Assembly: GCF_004362825.1 (NCBI RefSeq)
Contig: NZ_SNXZ01000015.1
Span: 1 to 43,514, forward strand
Direction: 5' to 3'
Source of the DNA: Labedaea rhizosphaerae
GTDB lineage: Bacteria > Actinomycetota > Actinomycetes > Mycobacteriales > Pseudonocardiaceae
Length of the DNA: 43,514 nt
Shown here: in pieces, positions 33,777 to 41,058 of the stretch
Layout: the number at the start of each line of letters is the position of its first letter
Numbering within the stretch: position 1 is the first letter of the stretch
Translations under genes and position numbers: made by a program
The notes under the pieces: model-generated
What the model saw: only the letters and a program-made list of their open reading frames with translations
Told to the model about the DNA's origin: nothing
Databases searched by the model: none

Positions 33777-33841
33777 CGGCGCACGGGGGTGTGTGGCCGG
33801 TTTCGGGCATGCAGCAGCCATGCTGCTGACGCGGGCGTCAT
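33773..33841 (-). CDS. 22-codon leader peptide coupled to the first NRPS/PKS gene
   Basis: A 22-codon ORF with an excellent AGGAG 6 nt before its ATG at 33841. Its TGA stop overlaps the ATG at 33776 of the A-T-KS gene (ATGA). The NRPS gene has no ribosome binding site of its own at that ATG, so translation of the synthetase appears to depend on ribosomes arriving through this peptide. The product is small, Arg/Pro-rich toward the end (LLHARNRPHTPV) and resembles no known family; the act of translation may be the function. It might also simply be a spacer. Confirmation needs ribosome profiling or a start-codon change. Confidence 0.6.
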   Translation of the reverse strand: MTPASAAWLLHARNRPHTPVRR

Positions 33842-34056
33842 TCGGAGCTCCTGGAAAACGTCACACAAGAAGGGGGTGACGCAAGGTTATGTGCGGACAA
33901 TGCGCCGCACGATACCCATACAAGGAATTGGACCGAACGATGTCATGCCATACGACTAGTAGGCGGTAATTGCTATGCCGAATGGCCTATCTGCTTGCAA
34001 AATCCTTCGCGCCAGTTCAGCCGGAACGAAAGCGAGCGAACACTCAGCGTGAGGGC
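33842..34056 (-). promoter_or_regulatory. Likely promoter region of the biosynthetic operon
   Basis: A 215-bp region with lower GC than its surroundings, upstream of the leader peptide and the only sizeable gap before the operon. By eye a TTGCAA -35-like hexamer at about 34000, followed 17 nt later by CATAGC, is the best candidate; several other AT-rich stretches exist and I cannot choose. The crotonase gene upstream ends at 34057 on the same strand without a visible strong terminator, so read-through is possible. Confidence 0.35.
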
Positions 34057-34866
34057 TCAGCCGCCGGTCGGGTGAGCCGAGGGGAACCGGGGCGCGCGCT
34101 TGTCCCGCAACGCCGCGGCGCCCTCGACGACATCGGGTCCCATGAAGGTCAACATTTCGTAGGCCGCCGACTGGTCGAAGATCGGGCCGGCCATGCGCAG
34201 CCAGCCGTTGAGCGCGCGCTTGGTCCAGCGGATCGCGGGTTGCGACCCGGAGCCGAGGACGTCCGCCACCCGCAGCGCCTCGGGCAGCACCTCCTCGCGC
34301 GGCAACGCCTTGCTGACCAGGCCGAGCCGCTCCGCTTCGACGCCGTCGACCATCTCGCCGGTGAGCAGGTAGTAGCGGGCCTTGGCCATGCCGACCAGCA
34401 GGGGCCAGATGATCGCCGCGTGGTCGCCGGCCGCGACGCCGAGCTTGACGTGCCCGTCGCCGATGCGTGCGTCGTTCGCGCAGATGGAGATGTCGGCGAG
34501 CAGCGCCACCACGGTGCCCGCACCGACCGCGACACCGTTGATCGCGGAGATGACGGGCTTCTCGCAGTTGATGATGTTGTAGACGAGGTCGCTCATCTCC
34601 GACAGCATGTGCGCGACGCGGTCATGGTCACCCGCCATCCGCTCGACCATGGCGAGGTCACCACCCGCGGAGAACGCCTTGCCCGCACCGGTGATCACCG
34701 CGACCCGGGTCTGTGGATCAGCCGACACGTCCGTCCACACACGCGCGAGCTCGCCGTGCATCTGCTCGTCGGCGGCGTTGTACTTGTCCGGCCGGTCCAT
34801 CGTGATCAGCAGGACGCCGTTGTCGCGCCGCTCGAACCGCAGCTGCCCGTACTTCGCGAAGTCCAT
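34057..34866 (-). CDS. Enoyl-CoA hydratase/isomerase family protein
   Basis: A 269-aa crotonase-superfamily protein, complete. Visible are the oxyanion-hole segment [12 protein letters not shown] and the second glycine-rich segment [27 protein letters not shown]. At the usual catalytic-Glu region (typically FGQPE or similar) the sequence reads [16 protein letters not shown], so it may be an isomerase, hydrolase or lyase and not a classical hydratase. The ATG at 34866 has AAAGGGG nearby. It is followed by a hot-dog thioesterase gene in the same direction with a 45-bp gap. It most likely serves acyl-CoA metabolism and belongs to the flank; a role in starter-unit supply to the adjacent operon cannot be excluded. 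Confidence 0.85.
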   Translation of the reverse strand: MDFAKYGQLRFERRDNGVLLITMDRPDKYNAADEQMHGELARVWTDVSADPQTRVAVITGAGKAFSAGGDLAMVERMAGDHDRVAHMLSEMSDLVYNIINCEKPVISAINGVAVGAGTVVALLADISICANDARIGDGHVKLGVAAGDHAAIIWPLLVGMAKARYYLLTGEMVDGVEAERLGLVSKALPREEVLPEALRVADVLGSGSQPAIRWTKRALNGWLRMAGPIFDQSAAYEMLTFMGPDVVEGAAALRDKRAPRFPSAHPTGG

Positions 34867-34911
34867 GGGACCCCTTTCAGCTCATGGTCGAACCATGATG
34901 CTGCAGGGGCG

Positions 34912-35352
34912 TCACTGCGGGAAGTTGACGCTCGGCAGCACCGCCGGGTCGAGCCCCGCGGCCTCCAGGGCCTGGCGCGGGTCGGTGAAGAGCTTGCGGG
35001 CCTGGAGGTCCATCACGCCGAGCACGCACCGCAGCTCGGCGGACACCGTGCCGTCGAGCTTGGTGATCAGCGTGTCCAGCCGGAACGTCTTGCCACCACC
35101 GAACCGCAGCTCGCACGTCACGTCGAACTCGTCGCCCACCCGCAGCTCGCGGCGGAAGTCGACGCTCGTGTGCAGCATGACCGGGCCCATGTTCGAGTCG
35201 GTCATCTTGTCCCACAACAACCCGGCCGCCTCGAAGCCGCCGACCCGCGCCAGCTCACCGTACTGGTGGTACACGGCGTGGTTCACGTGCCCGAGCCGGT
35301 CCACCTCGTAGCTGCGCACCTTCAACCGCATCCGCCACGCAGTCTCAGCCAT
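34912..35352 (-). CDS. Hot-dog fold acyl-CoA thioesterase (4HBT family)
   Basis: A 146-aa 4HBT-type hot-dog protein. The N-terminal motif RSYEVDRLGHVNHAVYHQYGE has the conserved Asp and GHVN of the family, followed by the beta strands of a single hot-dog domain (VDFRRELRVGDEFDVTCELRFGGGKTFRLD). It should hydrolyse an acyl-CoA thioester. I set the start at the ATG 35352 because homologues begin close to this motif; an upstream ATG at 35382 adds 10 residues with no better ribosome binding site. Pairing with the crotonase gene points to acyl-CoA turnover. It could release a CoA-bound starter, but it is not part of the operon. Confidence 0.82.
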   Translation of the reverse strand: MAETAWRMRLKVRSYEVDRLGHVNHAVYHQYGELARVGGFEAAGLLWDKMTDSNMGPVMLHTSVDFRRELRVGDEFDVTCELRFGGGKTFRLDTLITKLDGTVSAELRCVLGVMDLQARKLFTDPRQALEAAGLDPAVLPSVNFPQ

Positions 35353-35409
35353 GCGCCCGACTGTACGAGCGACCGCCGACAATCGGGCGACCGCGTGATG
35401 AGCACGACA

Positions 35410-38370
35410 TCAACCGCCGTAGAACACCCGCTCGACGACCGCGCGGGCCCGCCGCGTGGTGCGCCGGTAGGCGTCGAGGAACTCCCCGACGTCGCCGTCG
35501 GCCGGGTAGCCGAGCACGCTCGCGACCGCGGCCAGCTCCCGCCCCGACGTCGGCACCTGGTCGGTCTGCTTGCCCCGCACCAGGGTCACGGCGTTGCGCA
35601 CGCGCGTGGCCAGCGTCCAGGCCGAGATCAGCTCGGCCCGGTCCGACTCGTCGAGCAGGCCCGCCTCGGCCGCCGCCGCCAGTCCGTCCATAGTGGACCG
35701 TGTGCGCAGCGCCGGGACTTCGTGCGCGTGCTGCAACTGCAGCAGCTGCAACGTCCACTCGACGTCGGCCAGCCCGCCACGGCCGAGCTTGGTGTGGGTG
35801 TTCGGGTCGGCGCCGCGCGGCAGCCGCTCCCCCTCGACCCGCGCCTTGATCCGGCGCACCTCCCTGGTCGCCGCCAGGTCCAAGCCACCCACCGGGTAGC
35901 GCACCGGGTCGATCGCCTCGATGAACCGCGCACCGAGGTCCTGGTCCCCGGCGATCGGGCAGGCACGCAACAACGCCTGCGCCTCCCACACCTCGCCCCA
36001 CCGGGCGTAGTAGTCCACATAGGACCCGAGAGACCGCACGAGCGGCCCTTGCCGGCCCTCCGGGCGCAGGTCGACGTCGACCTGCAACGGCGGGTCCTGG
36101 CTCGGCGCACCGAGCTGCTTGCGCACGCTTTGCGCCACCCGCGAGGCATAACGCATGGCGTCGGCATCCGAGACACCTTCGACCGGCTCGCACACGAACA
36201 TCACGTCGGCGTCGGAGCCGTAGCCGAGCTCGGCGCCGCCGAGCCGGCCCATCGCGATCACCGAGATGCGTGCCTTCCAGCCGTCCGCGGCGACGGCTTC
36301 GGCCCGGTCCACCGCCTCGAGCGAGGACTGCAGCACCGCGCCCCACACGCTGGACAGTGCCCGGCAGACCTCTCGGACGTCCATCAGCCCGAGGATGTCG
36401 GCGCAGGCCACGCGCAGCAGTTCGTGCCTGCGCAGCGAGCGGGCCGCGGCGATCGCGTTGCCGAGGTAACCGTGCCGCTTCACCGTGCTGCGCAACGATC
36501 CCGCGACCTCCTCCGGGTCGCGCCCGGCCAGCTCGGCGGGGTGCCCGAGCAGCCGCAGCACCTCGGGCGCGCGCACCATCAGGTCCGGCACCAGCTTGGA
36601 CGTGCCGAGCAGGGTGGCCAGCCGTTCGACGACGGCACCCTCGTCCCGCAGCACCCGCAGGTACCAGGGCGTCGACGACAGCGCCTCGGACATCTGCCGG
36701 TACGCCAGCAACCCGCCGTCCGGGTCCGGTGTGCCAGCGAGCAGGTCGAGCAGCACCGGCAGCAGGGCGGTCTGAATCGAGGCGCGCCGCGACACCCCGG
36801 AGGTCAGCGCGCCGATGTGCTGCAACGCGCCGTCCGGGGCGGCGAAGCCGAGCGCGGCCAGCCGGGCCCCCGCTTCCTTGGTGGTCAGCCGCAACGCCTC
36901 GGACGGCACGCGCGCGACGGCCTGCAGCAGCGGCCGGTAGAACAGCTTCTGGTGCAGCCTGCGGGTGCGGTTGGCGTGCCTGCGGAACTCCGCGAGCAGC
37001 TTCTGCGCCTCCGACTTGCCCTTCTCCGGCCGGATGCCCGCGGCCCGGGCCAGCCAGCGCAGCTCGGCGGTCTGGTCGTCGGCAGGGAAGAGGTGCGTGC
37101 GCCGCAGCCGTTGCAGCTGCAGCCGGTGCTCGAGCGCGCGCAGGAACCGGTAGGACTCGCCGAGCTCGGCGGCGTCCGCGCGCCCGACGTACCCGCCGTC
37201 GCCCAACGCGGCGAGCGCGGCCATGGTCGGACCGAGCCGCAGCTGCTCGTCGCTTCGGCCGTGCACGAGTTGCAGCAACTGCACCGCGAACTCCACGTCG
37301 CGCAGCCCGCCCCGGCCCAGCTTGAGCTCGCGCTCGACCAGTTCGGCGGGCACGTGCTTCTCCACGCGGCGGCGCATTTCCTGCACGTCGGCCACGAATC
37401 GGTCGCGATCCGCCGCGGTCCACACCAGCGGGCGCACCATCGTCGCGTACTGCTCGCCGAGTTCCTTGTCGCCGACCACCGGGCGGGCCTTGAGCAGCGC
37501 CTGGAACTCCCACGTGTGCGCCCAGCGCTTGTAGTAGGCGGCGTAGCCGTCGAGGCTGCGCACCAGCGCACCCGACTTGCCCTCCGGTCGCAGCGCCGCG
37601 TCGACCTCGAAGCACGCGTCGGTGGCAACGCGCATCATCGTGCTGGCCACGCGGGTGGCGACGGCCGTGTCGCCGTCGGCGACGAACAGGACGTCGACGT
37701 CGCTGACGTAGTTCAGTTCGCGGCCACCGCACTTGCCCATCGCGATCACGGCGAGCCTGGCCTCACCAGGGTGTTCGGCCTGCGCGACCGCGAGCGCCGC
37801 GCCCAGCGCGGCCTCGGCGAGCTCGGTGAGGTGGCTGGAGATGTGCTCGTAACCGACCACGGGCAGGTCCCGGTCGACCGCCTGCGCGAGGTCCTCGGCC
37901 GCGATCTCCAGCAGCAGACCCCGGTAGGCGGCACGCAGCGACGGGGTGGCGTCGCCGCTGCTCATGCGTTCGCCGTCGACCGTGACGGCCTCGAGCAGCA
38001 GCCCGGCGTAGTCGGCGGGTTCGGTCAGCTCACCGACGATCCGGTGCCACTCGCGCGGGTTGGCGGCGAGGAAGTCGCCGAGCGCGCTGGACGAGCCGAG
38101 GATGGCGAGCAGCCGCGCGCGGAAGACCGGGTTGTCGCGCAGTTCGGCGCTGAGGTCGTCCCAGTCGTCGGTGGCGACGCGCAGGCGGTCCAGCGCGAGC
38201 AACGCCAGGTCCGCGTCGGGGGTGCGGGCCAGCGCCGCGAGCACGACGTCGCTGCCCGGCGTCGGCCCGCCGTCCTGCCACCAGCCGGCCGCGACCAGGT
38301 CCTGCTCGGCCCGGTCGTCGGTGAGCCCGTACCTGGCTGGGGACTGGGTGGAACGCGCGCGATCGGCCAT
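35410..38370 (-). CDS. glnE: Bifunctional glutamine-synthetase adenylyltransferase/deadenylyltransferase GlnE
   Basis: A 986-aa protein with two nucleotidyltransferase domains. The N-terminal one (deadenylylation) has GGRELNYVSDVDVLF near residue 215; the C-terminal one (adenylylation) has GGAELGYGSDADVMF near residue 710. Both keep the G-G-x-E-L and DVD/DAD metal-binding residues. Linker and helical regions are full length compared with the usual 950-1000 residues. It modifies Tyr402 of GlnA encoded at 5071-6495 to switch it with nitrogen supply. The ATG at 38370 is used; no strong ribosome binding site is visible. A perfect dyad lies 46 bp upstream. In Mycobacterium glnE and glnA1 are close neighbours; here about 29 kb separates them. 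Confidence 0.95.
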   Translation of the reverse strand: MADRARSTQSPARYGLTDDRAEQDLVAAGWWQDGGPTPGSDVVLAALARTPDADLALLALDRLRVATDDWDDLSAELRDNPVFRARLLAILGSSSALGDFLAANPREWHRIVGELTEPADYAGLLLEAVTVDGERMSSGDATPSLRAAYRGLLLEIAAEDLAQAVDRDLPVVGYEHISSHLTELAEAALGAALAVAQAEHPGEARLAVIAMGKCGGRELNYVSDVDVLFVADGDTAVATRVASTMMRVATDACFEVDAALRPEGKSGALVRSLDGYAAYYKRWAHTWEFQALLKARPVVGDKELGEQYATMVRPLVWTAADRDRFVADVQEMRRRVEKHVPAELVERELKLGRGGLRDVEFAVQLLQLVHGRSDEQLRLGPTMAALAALGDGGYVGRADAAELGESYRFLRALEHRLQLQRLRRTHLFPADDQTAELRWLARAAGIRPEKGKSEAQKLLAEFRRHANRTRRLHQKLFYRPLLQAVARVPSEALRLTTKEAGARLAALGFAAPDGALQHIGALTSGVSRRASIQTALLPVLLDLLAGTPDPDGGLLAYRQMSEALSSTPWYLRVLRDEGAVVERLATLLGTSKLVPDLMVRAPEVLRLLGHPAELAGRDPEEVAGSLRSTVKRHGYLGNAIAAARSLRRHELLRVACADILGLMDVREVCRALSSVWGAVLQSSLEAVDRAEAVAADGWKARISVIAMGRLGGAELGYGSDADVMFVCEPVEGVSDADAMRYASRVAQSVRKQLGAPSQDPPLQVDVDLRPEGRQGPLVRSLGSYVDYYARWGEVWEAQALLRACPIAGDQDLGARFIEAIDPVRYPVGGLDLAATREVRRIKARVEGERLPRGADPNTHTKLGRGGLADVEWTLQLLQLQHAHEVPALRTRSTMDGLAAAAEAGLLDESDRAELISAWTLATRVRNAVTLVRGKQTDQVPTSGRELAAVASVLGYPADGDVGEFLDAYRRTTRRARAVVERVFYGG

Positions 38371-38415
38371 CGCGACAACCGTAGCGCCTGCTCAACCCCG
38401 AACGGTCCGATCACG

Positions 38416-38454
38416 GATACTACGAAATCGTAGTATCGGAAATCGTAGAGTATC
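38416..38454. promoter_or_regulatory. Operator-like dyad upstream of glnE
   Basis: Perfect 10-bp inverted arms, GATACTACGA (38416-38425) / TCGTAGTATC (38428-38437), around AA. A third imperfect copy, TCGTAGAGTATC, is at 38443-38454. On the minus strand the run begins 46 bp upstream of the glnE ATG. The 2-bp centre and lack of a T-run argue for a protein site, not a terminator. TACTAC...GTAGTA palindromes resemble BlaI/CopY- or PadR-type operators; which family acts here is unknown. Confidence 0.6.
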
Positions 38455-38472
38455 AATCTGTTGCCGACGCGG

Positions 38473-38697
38473 TCAGCCGCGGATGATCACCCAGACGCCG
38501 AACGCGACGACCGCCGCACACGCCGCGAACCCGATCGTCGCGGTGACGGTGCCCGGCCTCGTGCTCGCCTCCCGCTCGCGCGCCGTCATCCGCATCGACA
38601 TCCCGCCGATGCCGAGCGAGAACAACGCGACCATGGCGAGCACCGCGCCCATGGACACGCCGAACACGATGGCGAGCCCGGACCAGTTCACGTGCAT
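38473..38697 (-). CDS. Small two-helix membrane protein downstream of PiT
   Basis: A 74-aa protein with two hydrophobic segments, about residues 6-32 (LAIVFGVSMGAVLAMVALFSLG) and 50-72 (TVTATIGFAACAAVVAFGVWVII), separated by a short charged loop with the MRMTAREREAS motif. Its ATG at 38697 overlaps the stop of the phosphate transporter (TGATG), so it is translated with it. Small membrane proteins after PiT are common in actinobacteria and are probably accessory subunits, but their function is unknown. It is too short to compare further. Confidence 0.75.
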   Translation of the reverse strand: MHVNWSGLAIVFGVSMGAVLAMVALFSLGIGGMSMRMTAREREASTRPGTVTATIGFAACAAVVAFGVWVIIRG

Positions 38698-39836
38698 CAC
38701 GCCACCGCCCGCACCGGTGTCGGCTCGGCCGGCACTTCGAGTTCGTCGACCACGGCGCGCGGGCCGACCGGCCGCCGCCGCGACGCGAGGTAGATCCCAC
38801 CGCCGATGACGAGCCCGGCCAGGGCCACGGCGATCACACCCAGCGTCCCGGAGTCCGCGGTGACGCCGGCCAGCGCACCGACCCCGCCGGCGAGCGGCAG
38901 CGTGAGCAGCCACGCGACGGCCATCCGCCCGGCGACGCTCCAGCGCACCTCACGCACGGGGCCACCGAGGCCCGCGCCGAGGATGCCGCCGGAGCAGACG
39001 TGCGTGGTGGAGAGCGCGAAACCCAGGTGCGAGGACGCCAGGATCACCGTCGCCGCGCTGGTCTGGGCCGCGAAGCCCTGCGGTGCCTCGAGCTTGGTCA
39101 GGCCGCGGCCCAGCGTGTGCGTGATGCGCCAGCCGCCGAAGTAGGTGCCGAGCGCGATCGCGAGGCCCGCGCTGAGGATCACCCAGACCGGCGGGTCGGC
39201 GCCCGCGCCGAGCGAACCGGACGAGATCAACGCCAGGGTGATCACGCCCATGGTCTTCTGCGCGTCGTTGGTGCCGTGCGCGAGCGAGACCAGGGAAGCG
39301 GACGCGACCTGGCCGAGCCGGAAACCGCGGGTGGCGGCCTTGGGCTGGGCGCGGCGGGTGAGCCGGTAGGTCAGCCAGGTCGCGGTGGCGGCGATCACCC
39401 CGGCGATGACCGGTGAGGCGACCGCGGGCACGAGCACCTTCTCGACGATCTTGCCGAAGTGCACCGCGCTGGTGCCGGACGCGACCCACGTCGCCCCGAT
39501 CAGGCCGCCGAACAGGGCGTGCGACGAACTCGACGGCAGCCCGGCGTACCAGGTGACCAGGTTCCACACGATCGCCCCGATCAGCCCGCCGAAGATCACC
39601 GCCGGGCTGATCCGCGTCTCGTCGACGATGCCACCCGAGATCGTCTTGGCGACCTCGACCGATAAGAACGCTCCGACCAGGTTCAGCCCCGCGGACAGCA
39701 CGACCGCGACCTTGGGCCGCAACGCACCGGTGGCGATGGAGGTGGCCATCGCGTTCGCGGTGTCGTGGAAGCCGTTGGTGAAATCGAAGGCCAGCGCCGT
39801 GACGATCACGACGATCACAAGCAACGTGGGGTCCAC
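38697..39836 (-). CDS. PiT-family inorganic phosphate transporter
   Basis: A 379-aa membrane protein of the PiT family, which couples inorganic phosphate uptake to a cation gradient. Both family signatures are present: N-terminal FDFTNGFHDTANAMATSIATGAL and C-terminal-half SLAHGTNDAQKTMGVITLALI, each followed by several membrane segments, with GFALSTTHVCSGGILGAGLGG near the end. I used the GTG at 39836, where the protein begins with DPTLLVIVVIV; an in-frame ATG at 39869 would add 11 residues, with no good ribosome binding site in either case. It is followed by the small membrane protein with an overlapping start. Confidence 0.92.
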   Translation of the reverse strand: MDPTLLVIVVIVTALAFDFTNGFHDTANAMATSIATGALRPKVAVVLSAGLNLVGAFLSVEVAKTISGGIVDETRISPAVIFGGLIGAIVWNLVTWYAGLPSSSSHALFGGLIGATWVASGTSAVHFGKIVEKVLVPAVASPVIAGVIAATATWLTYRLTRRAQPKAATRGFRLGQVASASLVSLAHGTNDAQKTMGVITLALISSGSLGAGADPPVWVILSAGLAIALGTYFGGWRITHTLGRGLTKLEAPQGFAAQTSAATVILASSHLGFALSTTHVCSGGILGAGLGGPVREVRWSVAGRMAVAWLLTLPLAGGVGALAGVTADSGTLGVIAVALAGLVIGGGIYLASRRRPVGPRAVVDELEVPAEPTPVRAVA

Positions 39837-39889
39837 GGCGCCGACGCTACCGGGCAACCCGCCATTCATTGGTAGGAAACATGCGTGGT

Positions 39890-40645
39890 TCAAACCACGG
39901 GGAGCCGCCGGGCCGAAGTGACCGCCGGTTCGAGCTCGCCGCGGACCAGCGCGAGGAAGCGCTCGGCGAACGGGCGCCAGGTCTCCTCGAGCCGTTCGTG
40001 CGCTTCGGCGAGGGCCTCCTCGGTGAAGGTGCCCGGCCGGGCCAGCGCCGCGGTGTCCGGGTGGGACCGGGCCCAGTCGAGCACCATCTCGGGCGTGGTC
40101 TCGATGTGGAACTGCACCGCGTACGCGTGTCCGCCGAGGCGAAAGGCCTGGTTCGGGTACTTGGGCGAGGCGGCGAGCAGCTCGGCGCCCGGCGGCAGCA
40201 GCGTGATGGCGTCGGAGTGGAACTGGACGACGTCCGGCGTCATCGGCACCTCGGCGAAGAGCGGATCGCTCCACCCGAGGTCGCGTTTGGCGACGAGCAG
40301 CACACCGGCCTCGGGTCCCTCGGCACCCTTCTCGACCCGGCCGCCGGTCGCCGCCGCCAGGAGTTGGGCGCCGAGGCAGATGGCCAGCAACGGGGTGTGA
40401 TCTCGCACGCAGCCGGCCAGCAACGCGCGGACGTCGGCGAGCCACGGGTGCTTGTCGTCGTCCCACGCGCTCATGCCGCCGCCGAGGCACACGACCCCTT
40501 GGTACTGCTTGAGGTCGTCCGGCAGCCCGTCGATGCCCGGGCGGACCAGGTGCAGGTCGGCGCCGGCGTCGGCGAGCCAATCCCCGAGCCGGCCGGGCGG
40601 GTCGCCCTCGCCGGGCTGCAGGACGAGCAGGCGTGTGGTGGTCAC
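39890..40645 (-). CDS. Class I glutamine amidotransferase-like protein
   Basis: A 251-aa GATase1 domain. The nucleophile elbow AICLGAQLLAAA has the catalytic Cys, and AVQFHIETTPEM has the catalytic His and Glu, so the hydrolytic triad is complete. The stand-alone domain could supply ammonia to an unknown partner, or be a gamma-glutamyl hydrolase-type or anthranilate-like enzyme; nothing in the sequence decides. The GTG start at 40645 overlaps the stop of the upstream rhodanese gene (GTGA), so the two are co-translated. PiT follows after a 53-bp gap on the same strand. Confidence 0.85.
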   Translation of the reverse strand: MTTTRLLVLQPGEGDPPGRLGDWLADAGADLHLVRPGIDGLPDDLKQYQGVVCLGGGMSAWDDDKHPWLADVRALLAGCVRDHTPLLAICLGAQLLAAATGGRVEKGAEGPEAGVLLVAKRDLGWSDPLFAEVPMTPDVVQFHSDAITLLPPGAELLAASPKYPNQAFRLGGHAYAVQFHIETTPEMVLDWARSHPDTAALARPGTFTEEALAEAHERLEETWRPFAERFLALVRGELEPAVTSARRLPVV

Positions 40646-41058
40646 GCGTCGAGCGTATGCGTTCCCGCCACTGGGAATCCGGCCGCCCGCCAGGTGGTGA
40701 TGCCGCCCGCGAGCCGCTTCACGCGAAAGCCCAGTTCGGCCAGGCGCAGCGCACCTTGGGTCGCGGCGTTGCACTGGAAGCTCTCGCAGTAGCAGATGTG
40801 CAGGAGGTCGCGGTCCAGCGACGCGGTCGTGTGCTCGTCCATGGTCCAGTACGGGAAGTTGATCGCGCCCGGGATGTGCAGCTCGGCGAACTTGGTGGCG
40901 TTGCGGCATTCGATCAGCTGGTAGCCCGCGGCCACGCCGTCGCGCATGTCGGCGGCGACGTCGTCCGGGTCGACGTCGAAGGCGAGTTCGGCGGCGAAGA
41001 ACCTGGCCGCGTCGGCGGGGTCGGCGATCGGGAAACGCAGGACGCTCGAGGTGCTCAT
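40642..41058 (-). CDS. Rhodanese-like sulfurtransferase
   Basis: A 138-aa single rhodanese domain. Visible are HIPGAINFPYWTMDEH, the active-site loop ICYCESFQCNAATQGALRLAEL, and the C-terminal LAGGITTWRAAGFPV of the family. The Cys of the loop should carry a persulfide; two further Cys are nearby. The N-terminus has a short helix-rich extension (PADAARFFAAELAFDV). The ATG at 41058 is the start. It is the first gene of a pair with the amidotransferase. The sulfur acceptor is unknown. Confidence 0.85.
   Translation of the reverse strand: MSTSSVLRFPIADPADAARFFAAELAFDVDPDDVAADMRDGVAAGYQLIECRNATKFAELHIPGAINFPYWTMDEHTTASLDRDLLHICYCESFQCNAATQGALRLAELGFRVKRLAGGITTWRAAGFPVAGTHTLDA

Larger units (their letters stand above)
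9433..33841 (-). other. Hybrid NRPS/PKS biosynthetic operon
   Basis: Eight large genes plus a 22-codon leader peptide on one strand. Junctions are: leader/A-T-KS, ATGA overlap; A-T-KS/A-T-C-T, 21-bp gap; A-T-C-T/PKS, overlap at the ATG at 26883 or abutting; PKS/C-A-T, 10-bp gap; the four remaining junctions, 4-nt overlaps. This is strong evidence for one transcript. The assembly line holds four A domains, six carriers, two KS, one AT, one KR, one DH, three C domains, a TE and a fused exporter. Tailoring and ligation are by two ATP-grasp enzymes and one dioxygenase. The dedicated regulator, MbtH-like protein and phosphopantetheinyl transferase are not in the operon. I know of no product that fits. 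Confidence 0.85.
11514..35698. repeat. Dispersed 13-bp palindromes GTCCA-NNN-TGGAC
   Basis: Eight copies with intact 5-bp arms start at 11514, 12440, 14296, 19578, 21859, 22513, 32100 and 35686; the centre is CWG/CAA/TAG. Seven relaxed copies (GTCC-N5-GGAC) start at 1537, 16978, 18028, 19830, 20685, 28824 and 30309. All lie inside coding sequence, encoding variable peptides such as STVD or SIVDD, so protein conservation does not explain them. By composition I expect at most about two GTCC-N5-GGAC sites in a window this size. Their role is unknown. Confidence 0.6.

Noticed and set aside
33970-38433. 1487-aa open frame on the plus strand
   Set aside because: It runs antisense to the crotonase, thioesterase and glnE genes and across their gaps; a GC-driven shadow frame.
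38416-38437. Dyad upstream of glnE as a transcription terminator of the PiT operon
   Set aside because: The centre is only 2 bp, the stem is AT-rich and no T-run follows, so an operator is more likely.
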